Assembly (NCBI RefSeq): GCF_000330725.2
Contig: NZ_AMZY02000009.1
Location: forward strand, 248,001 to 312,000
Source: Mariniradius saccharolyticus AK6
Lineage (GTDB): Bacteria; Bacteroidota; Bacteroidia; Cytophagales; Cyclobacteriaceae
DNA: 64,000 bases
Direction of reading: 5' to 3'
Part shown: one piece after another, positions 34,347 to 43,063 of the stretch
How positions within the stretch are numbered: position 1 is the first letter of the stretch
How the letters are laid out: each line of letters starts with the position of its first letter
The notes under the pieces: generated by a model
What the model saw: only the letters and a program-made list of their open reading frames with translations
Told to the model about the DNA's origin: nothing
The model's database searches: none
Made by a program: the position numbers and the translations under genes

Positions 34347-35087
34347 TCACCACCTCACCACAAGCGCGATCAAAAAGAAAAACACCAAATTGAAGAGCAG
34401 GTACAATAGATAGGACGCAGTAGATCGCAGGAGATTTCCCCATCGACTTCCCCTGGAAAAAAACTGCCAAAAGACCCAATAAGCGTAGCCGATTGAAAAC
34501 ACAAATGGAAACAACTCCAAGATGTAATAGTCGATCAACTTGCCCCCAATCGCGAAGACCGCGTAGAAAATCGCCTGCTGTCCCGTGACATAAGAGTTGA
34601 GGACGATGTGCTCGAGATAGTTTTTCCCAAAACCAAAAAAAGCCAGATAGGAAGCGAGCGAAAAAACCGGTAAAAGCAACAAGGCAGCGTAGGCGTAGTT
34701 TTGCGCCAGCCAAGTCACGATGTCGAGTAATTCAAAACCCGAAGTGGTTTCGGAAACGCCTGATCTTAGACCAGCGATAAAATCATCCAAATAAGTGTTT
34801 TGACCGGTGAGTTTCGTGACCAAAAAATACAGGGTCGACAAGGTAAGCGCGTAGGCAATCGGCTTGAAGTGGTTTTTCCTTTTGCCGTGGAGAAAATCAT
34901 CGATACTCTGCCCCGGGCTTAGAAACAGTTCCCTGATGGTGAAAAACAGCCCTCGGTTGACTTGGAATAGACTTTCGGATATCTCTTGGGCAATGATACC
35001 GAATGTAATTCGGGCAACCTTTGAATTTTGGCCACATTGGCTACAGTAATTTCCATCTATTGTATGTCCACAGTTTTTGCAGTGCAT
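34347..35087 (-). CDS. DUF3667 membrane protein with zinc ribbon
   Basis: A 246-residue inner-membrane protein. The N-terminus is a zinc ribbon with two Cys-x2-Cys pairs, C3-K-N-C6 and C15-S-Q-C18, followed by the DUF3667 stretch FQVNRGLFFTIRELFLSPGQSIDDFLHGKRKNHFKPIAYALTLST. Four to five hydrophobic segments follow (for example YAYAALLLLPVFSLASYLAFFGFG and LLYLLFNLVFFFLIALVV). Common in Bacteroidota; function not known. The gene stands alone. Confidence 0.88.
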   Translation of the reverse strand: MHCKNCGHTIDGNYCSQCGQNSKVARITFGIIAQEISESLFQVNRGLFFTIRELFLSPGQSIDDFLHGKRKNHFKPIAYALTLSTLYFLVTKLTGQNTYLDDFIAGLRSGVSETTSGFELLDIVTWLAQNYAYAALLLLPVFSLASYLAFFGFGKNYLEHIVLNSYVTGQQAIFYAVFAIGGKLIDYYILELFPFVFSIGYAYWVFWQFFSRGSRWGNLLRSTASYLLYLLFNLVFFFLIALVVRW

Positions 35088-35606
35088 TTTTTTCTTCGTC
35101 AGTTTGTCCGAAACCGTTCAAGCGAATTAGACCGAGAAGGTTTTGATCTTTGCTTCCATAATTTCTCGAATTGTATCCGATAGGTATCGGCTTCAAGATC
35201 CATTGTACTGGTGCAGAACGTGGAGAAAAAGCCCCAAGAATTCACTGCACACCCTTTTCTTCGATCTGCTGAATTTAGTGAAATAATATCAGGGTCTTTT
35301 CAGAAGAGGATTTGATTTTCCGTATGCCAAACCACGGGAGGCTACTGTATTGCCCGCTTGGAGAATCGAAAATTCAAAAATCCTCCAGTTCTCCAAAAAT
35401 GGCCATTTCCAAGGTTCAAAGGTAGATTACGAAACGGCAACCGATGTTAACTTTGACGCTTTATTCCTAAAAATCCAATAACACAAAACGCGATTCTCGT
35501 TATCCATGTATTCGACGAGGCCAACAGCTTCCGATAATTACGCATTTTTTCGTATTGGGGAAACTACTTCGAGCCCCCACCTTTGTGGACGATACAATGA
35601 CTTTTT
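35088..35606. other. Intergenic region of about 520 bp
   Basis: Between the DUF3667 gene and a small plus-strand gene. No open frame with recognisable features, no repeat and no clear terminator. CACCTTTG at 35578-35585 resembles a -7 element with one mismatch and would serve the gene at 35607. Confidence 0.4.
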
Positions 35607-35831
35607 ATGGATGATGCATTGGTAGGTTGTTTGCTTTTGTTCCTGGTCTCCCTTGTTTGGTTCATCGGGTACCATACACGCACCAAGCGTGGTCATTATC
35701 GTCGTATGCAACAGCTGAAAGGTTTGTTTTATGCTTTGCTCAGCAAGCAGGAAGCGCTAAATCAAAAGACGGCCATTTCGAATGAATTTCATTCAACCCA
35801 AAGTGGAGTCCCTTCTTCCCATTTATTGTGA
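35607..35831 (+). CDS. Small membrane protein, possible
   Basis: A 74-residue frame: an N-terminal hydrophobic helix (LVGCLLLFLVSLVWFIGY) followed by a basic stretch (HTRTKRGHYRRMQQLKG) and a polar tail. The hydrophobic-then-basic order suits an Nout-Cin single-pass protein. No family recognised. Its last 43 bases overlap the end of the convergent PD40 gene, so the C-terminal tail may be shaped by that gene. A near-consensus -7 element lies upstream. Coding status is plausible but not certain. Confidence 0.4.
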   Translation: MDDALVGCLLLFLVSLVWFIGYHTRTKRGHYRRMQQLKGLFYALLSKQEALNQKTAISNEFHSTQSGVPSSHLL

Positions 35832-38074
35832 GTGAGCCGTATTCGTTCTTTTGTCTGAACGTTGTATGCCACGATTTCCCCATACATCTGCGGTGAAAAA
35901 ATGATGGGTTGAATCAAAGCTTGCTCATCATTTATACCGTATCCTTCGGTGGTATAAATTACCCATTCGCCATCGGGTGAGAAATGTGCATGTGCATTTT
36001 GTCCGCTGCCGATTGAAATGATTTCCGGCTCGGTCCAAGTACCATCGGGCTTTAAGCTCATGAGGAAAATGTCCATTGTTTTGTATTCTTGTTCCGTTCT
36101 TAGCCGGTCGGAAGAGAATACAATTTTATCGCCTTGTTTGGAAATGGCTGGAAAATTATCCCGGTGGGAATCCTGAGTCAGATTTATGGTTTCGTCATTT
36201 GTCTTTAAGTAGATGTCAAAGTAACCGCTTCTGCCGCTCCTAAAAACCATTTTGCCGTCTTCGCTGATATCTCCAAATCCATCATTGTACGGCGAGTCAG
36301 ATAGTTTTTCAATAAGTCTGGTTTCAAAGTCATATTTCCAAAGGTCACCCTGCATCCTTGCATTGGCTCGAAAGCTCCCTGTCGTGAAGATAAATGCTTT
36401 TCCATCATGGCTGACTTTGCTGTCCAATACTGAAAAATTTGCTGGATTTGTGTCGGATTCTTTCTCAAAAACGAATAGTTGCTTTTTTTCCCCTGTCACG
36501 TAATCAACTTGATAAAAATGTAAGGTAGAATTTACCATTTGATTGATGAAAATTGTACAGAATACTGAGAATAGTGATAATCCTCCGAAAAGAACGCTGT
36601 ATGACAGGGAAAGAATGTAGGCCTCGTTTCCGTTCCTCCTACTTCGAATCGCTCTTTTGTATGCCCACAATGTTAAACCAAGCAAAACAATTGTCATCAA
36701 GCCCATTATCCACCGAATCGAACTGATAGGCATGGGGCTGATGGTATCTACCCAAAGGAAAATGCCTCCTGTAATCAATCCAAAGACAATGGCCAATAGG
36801 CTGAACAAAAGAAATCTCCAAAACGAAATCTTTTTCCTATGTCTAACTCCTAAAAATAAGCCTGAAAGAAACATACCAAGCACAAGAATCGGGAGCCAAA
36901 AAACACCGTAGCCCAGTGGCTTGAGAAATTCCCAAAAACTTTGAATATCATTTGCATCATAGAAGAGTAAAGTATTTCCTTTTTGTGGGGGAGCTACAAA
37001 AGCCCTTCTTACTCCGTATACATTCACCTGCCGACCAGCAAATGAAACGGTGTCTGGAAGCTTAGCAAGAACATTTCCGTCAAAACCGAAATTTCCCGGT
37101 ACCCCATGGTTGGCCGCATAGGGGCCACCGTGAAACACCATCGTGCCATTCAGATGACTGTCTAAATTGAACATCAAATCGGGGCCGTTGGAAATCAAAG
37201 GGGTAATTTCTTTCGAATTGGGGTCAAACTTCATGACTTTGAAGTCTTTCTCGTTTTGCCAAGTCGTAAATACGATGGTCCCATCCGGCAGATAGTCTGG
37301 CGAAACAGCCGGTCCGGAAAACTCGATGATTTGATGTTGATTGGATCCGTCGGCATCCATTTCAAAAATTGAATTCTGACCATTGCGGCCCGAATAAAAA
37401 ATGATCTTTGCTCCATCGGCTGACCATCTCGGACTGCCGTCCCAGAATTCCGAATTAGTCAGCCGAGTGGGGTTTTCGCCAGATATGTCTACCGAATATA
37501 TATCTCCTATTCGCTGACGGGCGAATGGAAATTGGGGGTGTGGGACAATCTCGTGATCCCTGTCACTGCTAAAGGCAATTCGCTGTCCATCCGGTGAAAA
37601 TGCGGGCCGAAAATCCCCACTTGGGTGGTTGGTCAGATTTTTGGCTATCTGGATATCCTGAATCGAGTCTGGAAGGAAAGGGATGAGATAAATTTCTGAG
37701 TTTCCTTCATGGGAAGCCACAAATGCTAATTGACTGCCATCAGGCGAAAATGTTGCCTGGTCCTGAAAGGACTTGCTTTTGATCAAAAGCGAAGGAGGGT
37801 AGTTCCCATCGATGGCCTGTACATAGAGTTGAGGTATGCCTGACCTTTCGGACGTAAATACAACCCATTTGCCATCCGGACTGATAACGGCATCATAATC
37901 TAAAGAAGGATTGTCAGTGAAATTTTTATAACTTTTTCCTTTGTCTTTTGAAATGTATATATCCCAACCTTGTGGGCTAAATGTCGAATAAAAGATCCTT
38001 TCGAGAGACTGTCCAAAGCTATTGCTAAAAAGGGCAAAGGTCAGCAGGAGAGAATAGCAGATGCTTTGTTTCAT
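35789..38074 (-). CDS. TolB/PD40 beta-propeller protein with central membrane helices
   Basis: A 761-residue exported protein. A signal peptide (MKQSICYSLLLTFALFSNSFGQ) is followed by a PD40/TolB-type propeller (about 25-300) with repeats such as AVISPDGKWVVFTSERSG, ATFSPDGSQLAFVASHEG, PAFSPDGQRIAFSSDRD and SPRWSADGAKIIFYSGRNG. Then come about four hydrophobic helices (about 395-530, including YGVFWLPILVLGMFLSGLFLG and FLLFSLLAIVFGLITGGIFLWV), and a second set of PD40 repeats to the C-terminus (VSHDGKAFIFTTG, ISEDGKMVFRSG, FSPDGEWVIYTTEG). The propeller-membrane-propeller order is unusual. With an even number of helices both propellers would face the periplasm. Role unknown; sensing or binding of glycans or peptides is possible. 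Confidence 0.85.
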   Translation of the reverse strand: MKQSICYSLLLTFALFSNSFGQSLERIFYSTFSPQGWDIYISKDKGKSYKNFTDNPSLDYDAVISPDGKWVVFTSERSGIPQLYVQAIDGNYPPSLLIKSKSFQDQATFSPDGSQLAFVASHEGNSEIYLIPFLPDSIQDIQIAKNLTNHPSGDFRPAFSPDGQRIAFSSDRDHEIVPHPQFPFARQRIGDIYSVDISGENPTRLTNSEFWDGSPRWSADGAKIIFYSGRNGQNSIFEMDADGSNQHQIIEFSGPAVSPDYLPDGTIVFTTWQNEKDFKVMKFDPNSKEITPLISNGPDLMFNLDSHLNGTMVFHGGPYAANHGVPGNFGFDGNVLAKLPDTVSFAGRQVNVYGVRRAFVAPPQKGNTLLFYDANDIQSFWEFLKPLGYGVFWLPILVLGMFLSGLFLGVRHRKKISFWRFLLFSLLAIVFGLITGGIFLWVDTISPMPISSIRWIMGLMTIVLLGLTLWAYKRAIRSRRNGNEAYILSLSYSVLFGGLSLFSVFCTIFINQMVNSTLHFYQVDYVTGEKKQLFVFEKESDTNPANFSVLDSKVSHDGKAFIFTTGSFRANARMQGDLWKYDFETRLIEKLSDSPYNDGFGDISEDGKMVFRSGRSGYFDIYLKTNDETINLTQDSHRDNFPAISKQGDKIVFSSDRLRTEQEYKTMDIFLMSLKPDGTWTEPEIISIGSGQNAHAHFSPDGEWVIYTTEGYGINDEQALIQPIIFSPQMYGEIVAYNVQTKERIRLTHNKWEEGTPLWVE

Positions 38075-38327
38075 TCTGTTATAAATTAGTTGATAACATT
38101 CTGTTTTTCAATTAATTGTAGAAATTAAGCCTTTCTGGTATTTATTCAAAGACATTGTCGATATTCCTGCATTTTACACGCGTGGATTTTTGCCACCAAC
38201 GTTCTCCATGTGACCCGATTTTTGGACAAGTATGTCCCTTCGATTTCCTGCCAAAAAAGGAATCTATTCACTTGCTGACAATGTTTTGGTTTCCCGGACC
38301 GGTTGGATCCATCCATCCCAATTAATA

Positions 38328-39140
38328 TCAAGCAGGGCTTACCTTTCCTTTTTTATCCAGCTGCTTCATGGAATTTATGATCATTCTTTTGCTGATGGCT
38401 GATGGTATCGCGGAGGAAAATCGGTGCAAAATCCTGTTCAGCCGACCGGGGATGATGATTTCTTTTCCTTTCAGCGCCTTGTCCATCGTGTAGCGGGCCA
38501 CTTCCCTGGGATGCACCAGCATCTGCTGCGAAAACCAGTTCAAATCACGGTGCAGCATATAGTTGTTGATATTGGTGGTCATCGGGCCGGGGCATAGGGA
38601 GCTGACATGCACACCATAGCGGTTGATCTCCATATTCAATGCCTGAGAATATTGTCTGACAAAACCTTTCGTGGCCGAATAGCAGGTCTTTCGCGGAAGC
38701 GTGTAGAATCCGCCCAAACTGCTTACGTTGATGATATGGGATTGCGGATGCTTTTTCAAATCAGGCAGCAAGGCACTGGTCAGCGAGACATAGGAGATGC
38801 AATTGACCTCAACCATCTTGCGCATGTAGTCGCTGTCTGTATTTTCAAAAAAATCATTCTGGGGCAGTCCAGCATTGTTCACCAGCAGGCTTACAGCCAT
38901 TCCCTCGTTCCTCACCCGCTGCAATAGCTGCGCAGGAGCCTCGGGAGCGGTCAAGTCCAAGGCGATGGATTTCACCCGCACAGGATAGTTTTCTTGCAGA
39001 AACCGCTCCAGTTTCTCCGGATGGGCGGCAGGCAGGTCAACGAGGAGAAGATTATAGCCGCGCTCGGCACATTCGAGTGCAAAGGAAGTGCCCAGTCCAC
39101 CGCAGGCACCGGTGATGATGGCGTATGTATTATTTTCCAT
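38328..39140 (-). CDS. Short-chain dehydrogenase/reductase (SDR)
   Basis: A 270-residue SDR enzyme, NAD(P)-dependent. The cofactor motif is TGACGGLGTS near residue 10, NNAG lies in LLVNNAGLPQ, the catalytic Ser is in INVSSLGGF and the Tyr-x3-Lys in CYSATKGF. After the catalytic core comes CPGPMTTNINNY and a basic C-terminal tail. I prefer ATG 39138-39140 (MENNTYAIITGACGG), which overlaps the upstream epimerase gene by 11 bp and implies translational coupling; the frame opens eight codons earlier. Similar to 11-beta-HSD-like/DltE-type SDRs; substrate unknown, perhaps a sterol- or lipid-like ketone. Confidence 0.88.
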   Translation of the reverse strand: MENNTYAIITGACGGLGTSFALECAERGYNLLLVDLPAAHPEKLERFLQENYPVRVKSIALDLTAPEAPAQLLQRVRNEGMAVSLLVNNAGLPQNDFFENTDSDYMRKMVEVNCISYVSLTSALLPDLKKHPQSHIINVSSLGGFYTLPRKTCYSATKGFVRQYSQALNMEINRYGVHVSSLCPGPMTTNINNYMLHRDLNWFSQQMLVHPREVARYTMDKALKGKEIIIPGRLNRILHRFSSAIPSAISKRMIINSMKQLDKKGKVSPA

Positions 39141-40113
39141 GGTTTTGTCCTTGAATTGATTCAATCGTTCTGCGCAGGCCCTCTGACAGCGGTATCGGCC
39201 GATAGCCGAGTTCCTTAACTGCTTTTTCTATCGACAGCATGCGGTTGGAATACAGCTTGCGTACCATCGAGCTGGTGACGAAGGGTGCCCGCCCAGAGAG
39301 CCTAGTGATCAGTTCGGAGACCGAACCAACCGCCTTCATGACTCCTTGGGGCATACCGAAGCTTTTTCGTTTGAGTTTCAGTTGGGATTCAAGGATGCTG
39401 TAAAAGCTGTTGTAGCTGTGGTTCTCACCGCCAAGAATATAGCGCTCACCGGGTTTCCCCTTTTCCATAGCCAGGATATGCCCATCCGCCACATCGTCGA
39501 CAAAAGCATAATTGGCCGAGTAGGAACCATCGCCGGGCACAAAGTAAAACCGGCGCTTCAGGTAGCCCTTGACGAGGTTGTTCACCGGGTTGTTACCCAC
39601 CAAGCTCGGTCCATAGACACGGGGCGGGTTGACGGCCACCGTTTCAAACCCCGGTCGGGATGCTTTTAGTACCATTTGCTCTGCCATAAATTTCGAGGCG
39701 GCATAATCATCGTCCAAAGGTTCCAAGAGGGGATCGTTTTCCCTGATCGGGTTTTTGATGGATCCGCTGATCACCGATGCGGTGGAGGTAAATACCAGTC
39801 GCTTTACCCCGGCCCGCTGTGCTGCCCGCAGGAGGTGTTCCGTCGCAGTTACATTGGTGGTAAAAAATGCGTTTTTATCCGGATGCCACATGCGCGCCAA
39901 GGCAGCCATATGGTAAACCTGCGTGCAGCCTTGAAGCAATTCGACAATCCTATCCTCATCGTCCAAAGTGCCCTTTACCCAGCGCAGGGAGGGATGCTCA
40001 ATAGGGGGGTGATCCTGCCGATAGAGGGCGACTACGGTTTGCCCTTTATCGAGTAGGCGCTGAACAAGACGGCAACCAATGTAGCCAGTTCCTCCAGTGA
40101 CAAATACGTTCAT
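39130..40113 (-). CDS. NAD-dependent epimerase/dehydratase family protein
   Basis: A 327-residue extended SDR of the dihydroflavonol reductase / 3-beta-HSD / hopanoid-associated epimerase type. The NAD motif is VTGGTGYIG at the start, the active-site Tyr-x3-Lys is in DDDYAASKFMAEQ, and NPPRVYGP follows as in nucleotide-sugar epimerases and steroid dehydrogenases. It is the first gene of a pair with the SDR, whose start it overlaps. The short N-terminal motif supports the ATG at 40113. Which substrate it acts on is open. Confidence 0.88.
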   Translation of the reverse strand: MNVFVTGGTGYIGCRLVQRLLDKGQTVVALYRQDHPPIEHPSLRWVKGTLDDEDRIVELLQGCTQVYHMAALARMWHPDKNAFFTTNVTATEHLLRAAQRAGVKRLVFTSTASVISGSIKNPIRENDPLLEPLDDDYAASKFMAEQMVLKASRPGFETVAVNPPRVYGPSLVGNNPVNNLVKGYLKRRFYFVPGDGSYSANYAFVDDVADGHILAMEKGKPGERYILGGENHSYNSFYSILESQLKLKRKSFGMPQGVMKAVGSVSELITRLSGRAPFVTSSMVRKLYSNRMLSIEKAVKELGYRPIPLSEGLRRTIESIQGQNHGK

Positions 40114-40243
40114 AGCAAAAAGGTTTGTTTATTGGTGTATTCAAATCGGATGGCTCGATAACTTGGTCGGTCTCTCCATTCAAAATCTTACACGTCCAAA
40201 AGACCACTACTACGACCAGTCGGTACGCTCCGCAAGCCAAAGC

Positions 40244-41341
40244 TCATTCCTTGGCCCGCTCGTTGTACCGAATCTCAGTGACTTCCAACTTGAGCCAGGT
40301 CCAGTCATCCGCATCGAGTTTCCAGGTTGCGGTCATTTTCGTAGGCACCCGGATCCCCTCAAAAACTCCATAATCCTCAATTTCCATGATCCATTCACGC
40401 CGTGGTGCATCGTCCTCATTGCCTTGGAATCGCAGCGCCACAAACCTTTTCACGTATCCATTTTCATCGAAATAGAAAGTCCCGCTTCCTTCGGTTCCAT
40501 TAAACGACATCGTCGCCTTGGCCGAAGTGTCATCGATCGCTTCCCAGCGTACATGGGGACTGAGGGCCGAGGAAGGAAACCAAACCATTTCGCCGAGATA
40601 GCGCTGAAGAGAGCCTTCGTCCAACTTGTCGCCTTGTGCATTTACCACATTTACCAGGGAATTCAGCTTGATGAGCATTTCGCCTTTGCCGTCTTCGAAC
40701 TTGTCCCTTCCGCGGAAGCCCAATAAAGGGTTCATCCGAACATCCACCGTCCAAATAAATCCGGGCATATCGATCGTCGTGTACTGAAGCGCGGAAGCTT
40801 TCATCCAATCCTGGCCCGGTTGCATCTGCATTTCGGCTCGCTGCATCACTTTTCCAAGGCTTTGGAAGGGTTTTCCGATTGCGCCCGACCGCTGCAGCCA
40901 ATTTTTGACCGCTTTCGGTAAATCACGGATGGCTTCTTCGCTCAGAGTTTGGGTAATGTTTTGCTTGCTTTCGCTCAATAGCCGCCCTGTCTCTTCTTGG
41001 ACCATTTGATCGAATCGATATTGTCCCATTTGTACCAGGGAGACAACGAGGATGATGACATTGGGAATTGTGCCAAACTTGGCATCTTTCCAAAACAGTA
41101 TGATCAGAACCTGGGATGCAAGTACTGCGATGAGTCCAATGATCCAGCCGTATTTGACCTTGTCCAAAAAGAGAATGGCATAGGCCAGCAAGAAAATAGC
41201 CGCGGCGAGCCAAGCCACACCCATCGGTTTCGAAATAGGAAGACTCAATTCACGTACTTCCTTGAAGCCAAAACCTTTGATAAATCCAAGCAGGTGGATC
41301 AGGGCATGTAGGAGGACGATCGTAAAAAATGCAACTCCCAT
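40244..41341 (-). CDS. DUF6544-like protein with N-terminal membrane helices
   Basis: A 365-residue protein with an N-terminal half of four hydrophobic helices (FFTIVLLHALIHLLGFIKG, GVAWLAAAIFLLAYAILFL, IIGLIAVLASQVLIILFW, NVIILVVSLVQM) and a soluble C-terminal domain (about 165-360) that matches the DUF6544 pattern: DMPGFIWTVDVRMNPLLGFRGRDKFEDGKGEM, LQRYLGEMVWFPSSAL, ATMSFNGTEGSGTFYFDENG, EDYGVFEGIRVPTKMTATWKL. Function unknown. It lies upstream of the epimerase/SDR pair on the same strand, 130 bp away, and may be part of the same set. Confidence 0.72.
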   Translation of the reverse strand: MGVAFFTIVLLHALIHLLGFIKGFGFKEVRELSLPISKPMGVAWLAAAIFLLAYAILFLDKVKYGWIIGLIAVLASQVLIILFWKDAKFGTIPNVIILVVSLVQMGQYRFDQMVQEETGRLLSESKQNITQTLSEEAIRDLPKAVKNWLQRSGAIGKPFQSLGKVMQRAEMQMQPGQDWMKASALQYTTIDMPGFIWTVDVRMNPLLGFRGRDKFEDGKGEMLIKLNSLVNVVNAQGDKLDEGSLQRYLGEMVWFPSSALSPHVRWEAIDDTSAKATMSFNGTEGSGTFYFDENGYVKRFVALRFQGNEDDAPRREWIMEIEDYGVFEGIRVPTKMTATWKLDADDWTWLKLEVTEIRYNERAKE

Positions 41342-41639
41342 AGTTTCTTAAGAATTTAAGTTTTTGGGGTACCAGATCTAGGTCAGAAAATTCAATCGCC
41401 TCAATTCGGATTCGGGTACGCTTCAGACCCACACTTAAAAATAACAAATTCAATTGGCTTCCGAAAGCGGAAAAATCCTTCATCGTCGAATGATAAACTT
41501 TCTTTACCACATTTTTGTGGGTGACCGGGATACAGGGAAGGACGTGAGGCCTGTATTCCAAGCGCTACCTTAGGTCATAGGAGGGCGCTCCCCGTCAGAG
41601 AAATCCGTAGAGGGCGTCTACGCGATTGTGCTTAGTGTT

Positions 41640-42137
41640 TTATTTATTTGTCCATAACGCAAGCAGAGTTCCCAATATGATAGCAAGCAATCCAAATAAA
41701 ATCGAACTCCACAGTTTTCTGCTTTTTTTCTTAGTTTCTACAGCTAATACAAACGAATAAGGTTTGTTGTAGTGTTCTGACAGTTTTTTAATAATTTCTT
41801 CAGCAAATTCATATGATTTTGAACTTTTGATAAGCTTCAGTTCTTCCCGAACACAAAGATCGAATAGTTCAATAGAGTCAATTGAGTTCTTAAGAACAAC
41901 ATATGCTTTTGCAATTTGAGTTAGTTTGTGTGCTCTTTGGATTCTTTGGTCGATTTCAAAAACAAATTCTTTAATCTCTGAGGTTTCAAATGATTTAATC
42001 CGTCTTTTGTCTTTGAAGATTAGGTTTTGTTCAAGTTCAATTGTCCAATGAATCTTTTTACCAAATAAATACTCGTATTTGCAATCAATAAGATTGTCGT
42101 CAATCAAAAGCTCACAATTGTCAAATTTCAGTTTCAT
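41640..42137 (-). CDS. Unknown AT-rich gene with C-terminal membrane anchor
   Basis: A 165-residue protein, not recognised. It begins MKLKFDNCELLIDDNLI, has a helical charged middle (FETSEIKEFVFEIDQRIQRAHKLTQIAKAY) and ends in one membrane helix (SILFGLLAIILGTLLALW) followed by TNK, the form of a tail-anchored protein. The coding sequence is visibly richer in A and T than neighbouring genes. Its start codon lies 10 bp from the long attC-like palindrome, so it looks like a cassette gene acquired from elsewhere. Confidence 0.7.
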   Translation of the reverse strand: MKLKFDNCELLIDDNLIDCKYEYLFGKKIHWTIELEQNLIFKDKRRIKSFETSEIKEFVFEIDQRIQRAHKLTQIAKAYVVLKNSIDSIELFDLCVREELKLIKSSKSYEFAEEIIKKLSEHYNKPYSFVLAVETKKKSRKLWSSILFGLLAIILGTLLALWTNK

Positions 42138-42147
42138 TTTTCATTAA

Positions 42148-42280
42148 GGACAACGTTTAGCAGCTACCCGAAGGTGGCGATTTCGAAGCACAAGACTATC
42201 AATCAAGCAGAAACTATGATAGAAGTATAAAGCTTGATTTGACCACTGAACCGCCACTTTTGGGTAGGTACTGTTATGCC
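42148..42280. repeat. attC-like imperfect palindrome between two cassette-like genes
   Basis: GGACAACG (42148-42155) and GTTATGCC (42273-42280) bound about 130 bp that fold back on themselves. Outer arms: CTACCCGAAGGTGGCG (42164-42179) pairs with CGCCACTTTTGGGTAG (42252-42267) with two mismatches. Inner arms: AATCAAGC (42201-42208) pairs perfectly with GCTTGATT (42232-42239). Bulges and a spacer between two stems, and simple sites near the ends, recall integron attC sites, though the end motifs deviate from RYYYAAC/GTTRRRY. Confidence 0.55.
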
Positions 42281-42836
42281 TAGTTTTTTATCTTCATAAG
42301 TCCCGTAAGAGCAAACAATTGTTCAAATGGTCCGTAATGTTTCCTTCCTTTTCCTTTAGTTTTAACCTGCTTTTTTTAAGTCTATATAGTTTGTGTAATA
42401 GAAGCTCGAGAACCGTCCTTTTATTCTTTCGTCCTTTATTAACCACACAGCTTCGTGAGTGTCGTAACGTGAAGCTTCTTCAACTAGTATAAAGTAGTCA
42501 AAGTCTGTCCATTGTTTTGTTTTTCGTAAAATGGGAATAATAGGATTGATAAAAGTTATTCCATTATTGTCTGCGATTACAAATTTACTTTGAGTTGCGA
42601 GTAATATTAAAAACAAAAGATTAAGTCCAATAATTACGGAGTAAGCAAAGAGTGCATTGTCGTCATTTAGGAAGTCAACTTTGTCATAACTAATATTTGA
42701 ACTTGTCAAAAGTTTAAATGTCCCGAAACCGATTAAGATATTTAGTCCCAAAAGGAGTCCGAAGCCACCGAGTATTTTATATTTAGAATACACTTTTGTC
42801 ATCCGTTGTCTTGAGTTTTAAAATTAGGCATAACGG
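42273..42836. mobile_element. Gene unit bounded by inverted GTTATGCCTA repeats
   Basis: GTTATGCCTAGTTTTT (42273-42288) and its inverse AAAATTAGGCATAAC (42820-42834) flank the 42362-42802 gene. An additional CGTTGTC at 42804-42810 is the inverse of GACAACG at 42149-42155. The arrangement suggests a mobile gene cassette. No integrase or transposase is in the window. Confidence 0.45.
42362..42802 (-). CDS. Unknown two-helix membrane protein, C-terminus apparently frameshifted
   Basis: A 146-residue frame with two N-terminal hydrophobic helices (ILGGFGLLLGLNILIGFGTFKLL and ALFAYSVIIGLNLLFLILLA) and a soluble part that recalls small PH-like membrane proteins. Family not recognised. The frame ends in LKKAG at a TAA just after a run of seven A (minus strand; T at 42371-42377). 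Skipping one base there opens a natural-looking continuation, KTKGKGRKHYGPFEQL and FALTGLMKIKN, ending in TAG at 42280-42282. So the gene is either disrupted by a one-base insertion or affected by a sequencing error; the intact form would span 42280-42802. It is AT-rich and flanked by inverted repeats, as in a cassette. Confidence 0.65.
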   Translation of the reverse strand: MTKVYSKYKILGGFGLLLGLNILIGFGTFKLLTSSNISYDKVDFLNDDNALFAYSVIIGLNLLFLILLATQSKFVIADNNGITFINPIIPILRKTKQWTDFDYFILVEEASRYDTHEAVWLIKDERIKGRFSSFYYTNYIDLKKAG

Positions 42837-43063
42837 CAGACCGTGAAAAAAGTTCCAAGCATTTGTAGTTCACCCATTTCACGAATTCGATGAATTTAGT
42901 ATATCTAATTCAGGTTTTTTCTATCGATCAACAGTTTCCACCCGATCCATACCACATGTCTGCAAAATTAGGTTTCAGCATCATTATTTCCTTGAATTTC
43001 GAATGCCAAGTGCGGAATCTCGAACGACTCTTCTCTTCGTAAATCGCTCAACCAAATTCATCT

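Noticed and set aside
38146..38331. 61-codon minus-strand frame downstream of the SDR gene
   Set aside because: Composition looks random and it overlaps the SDR stop codon; no supporting signal.
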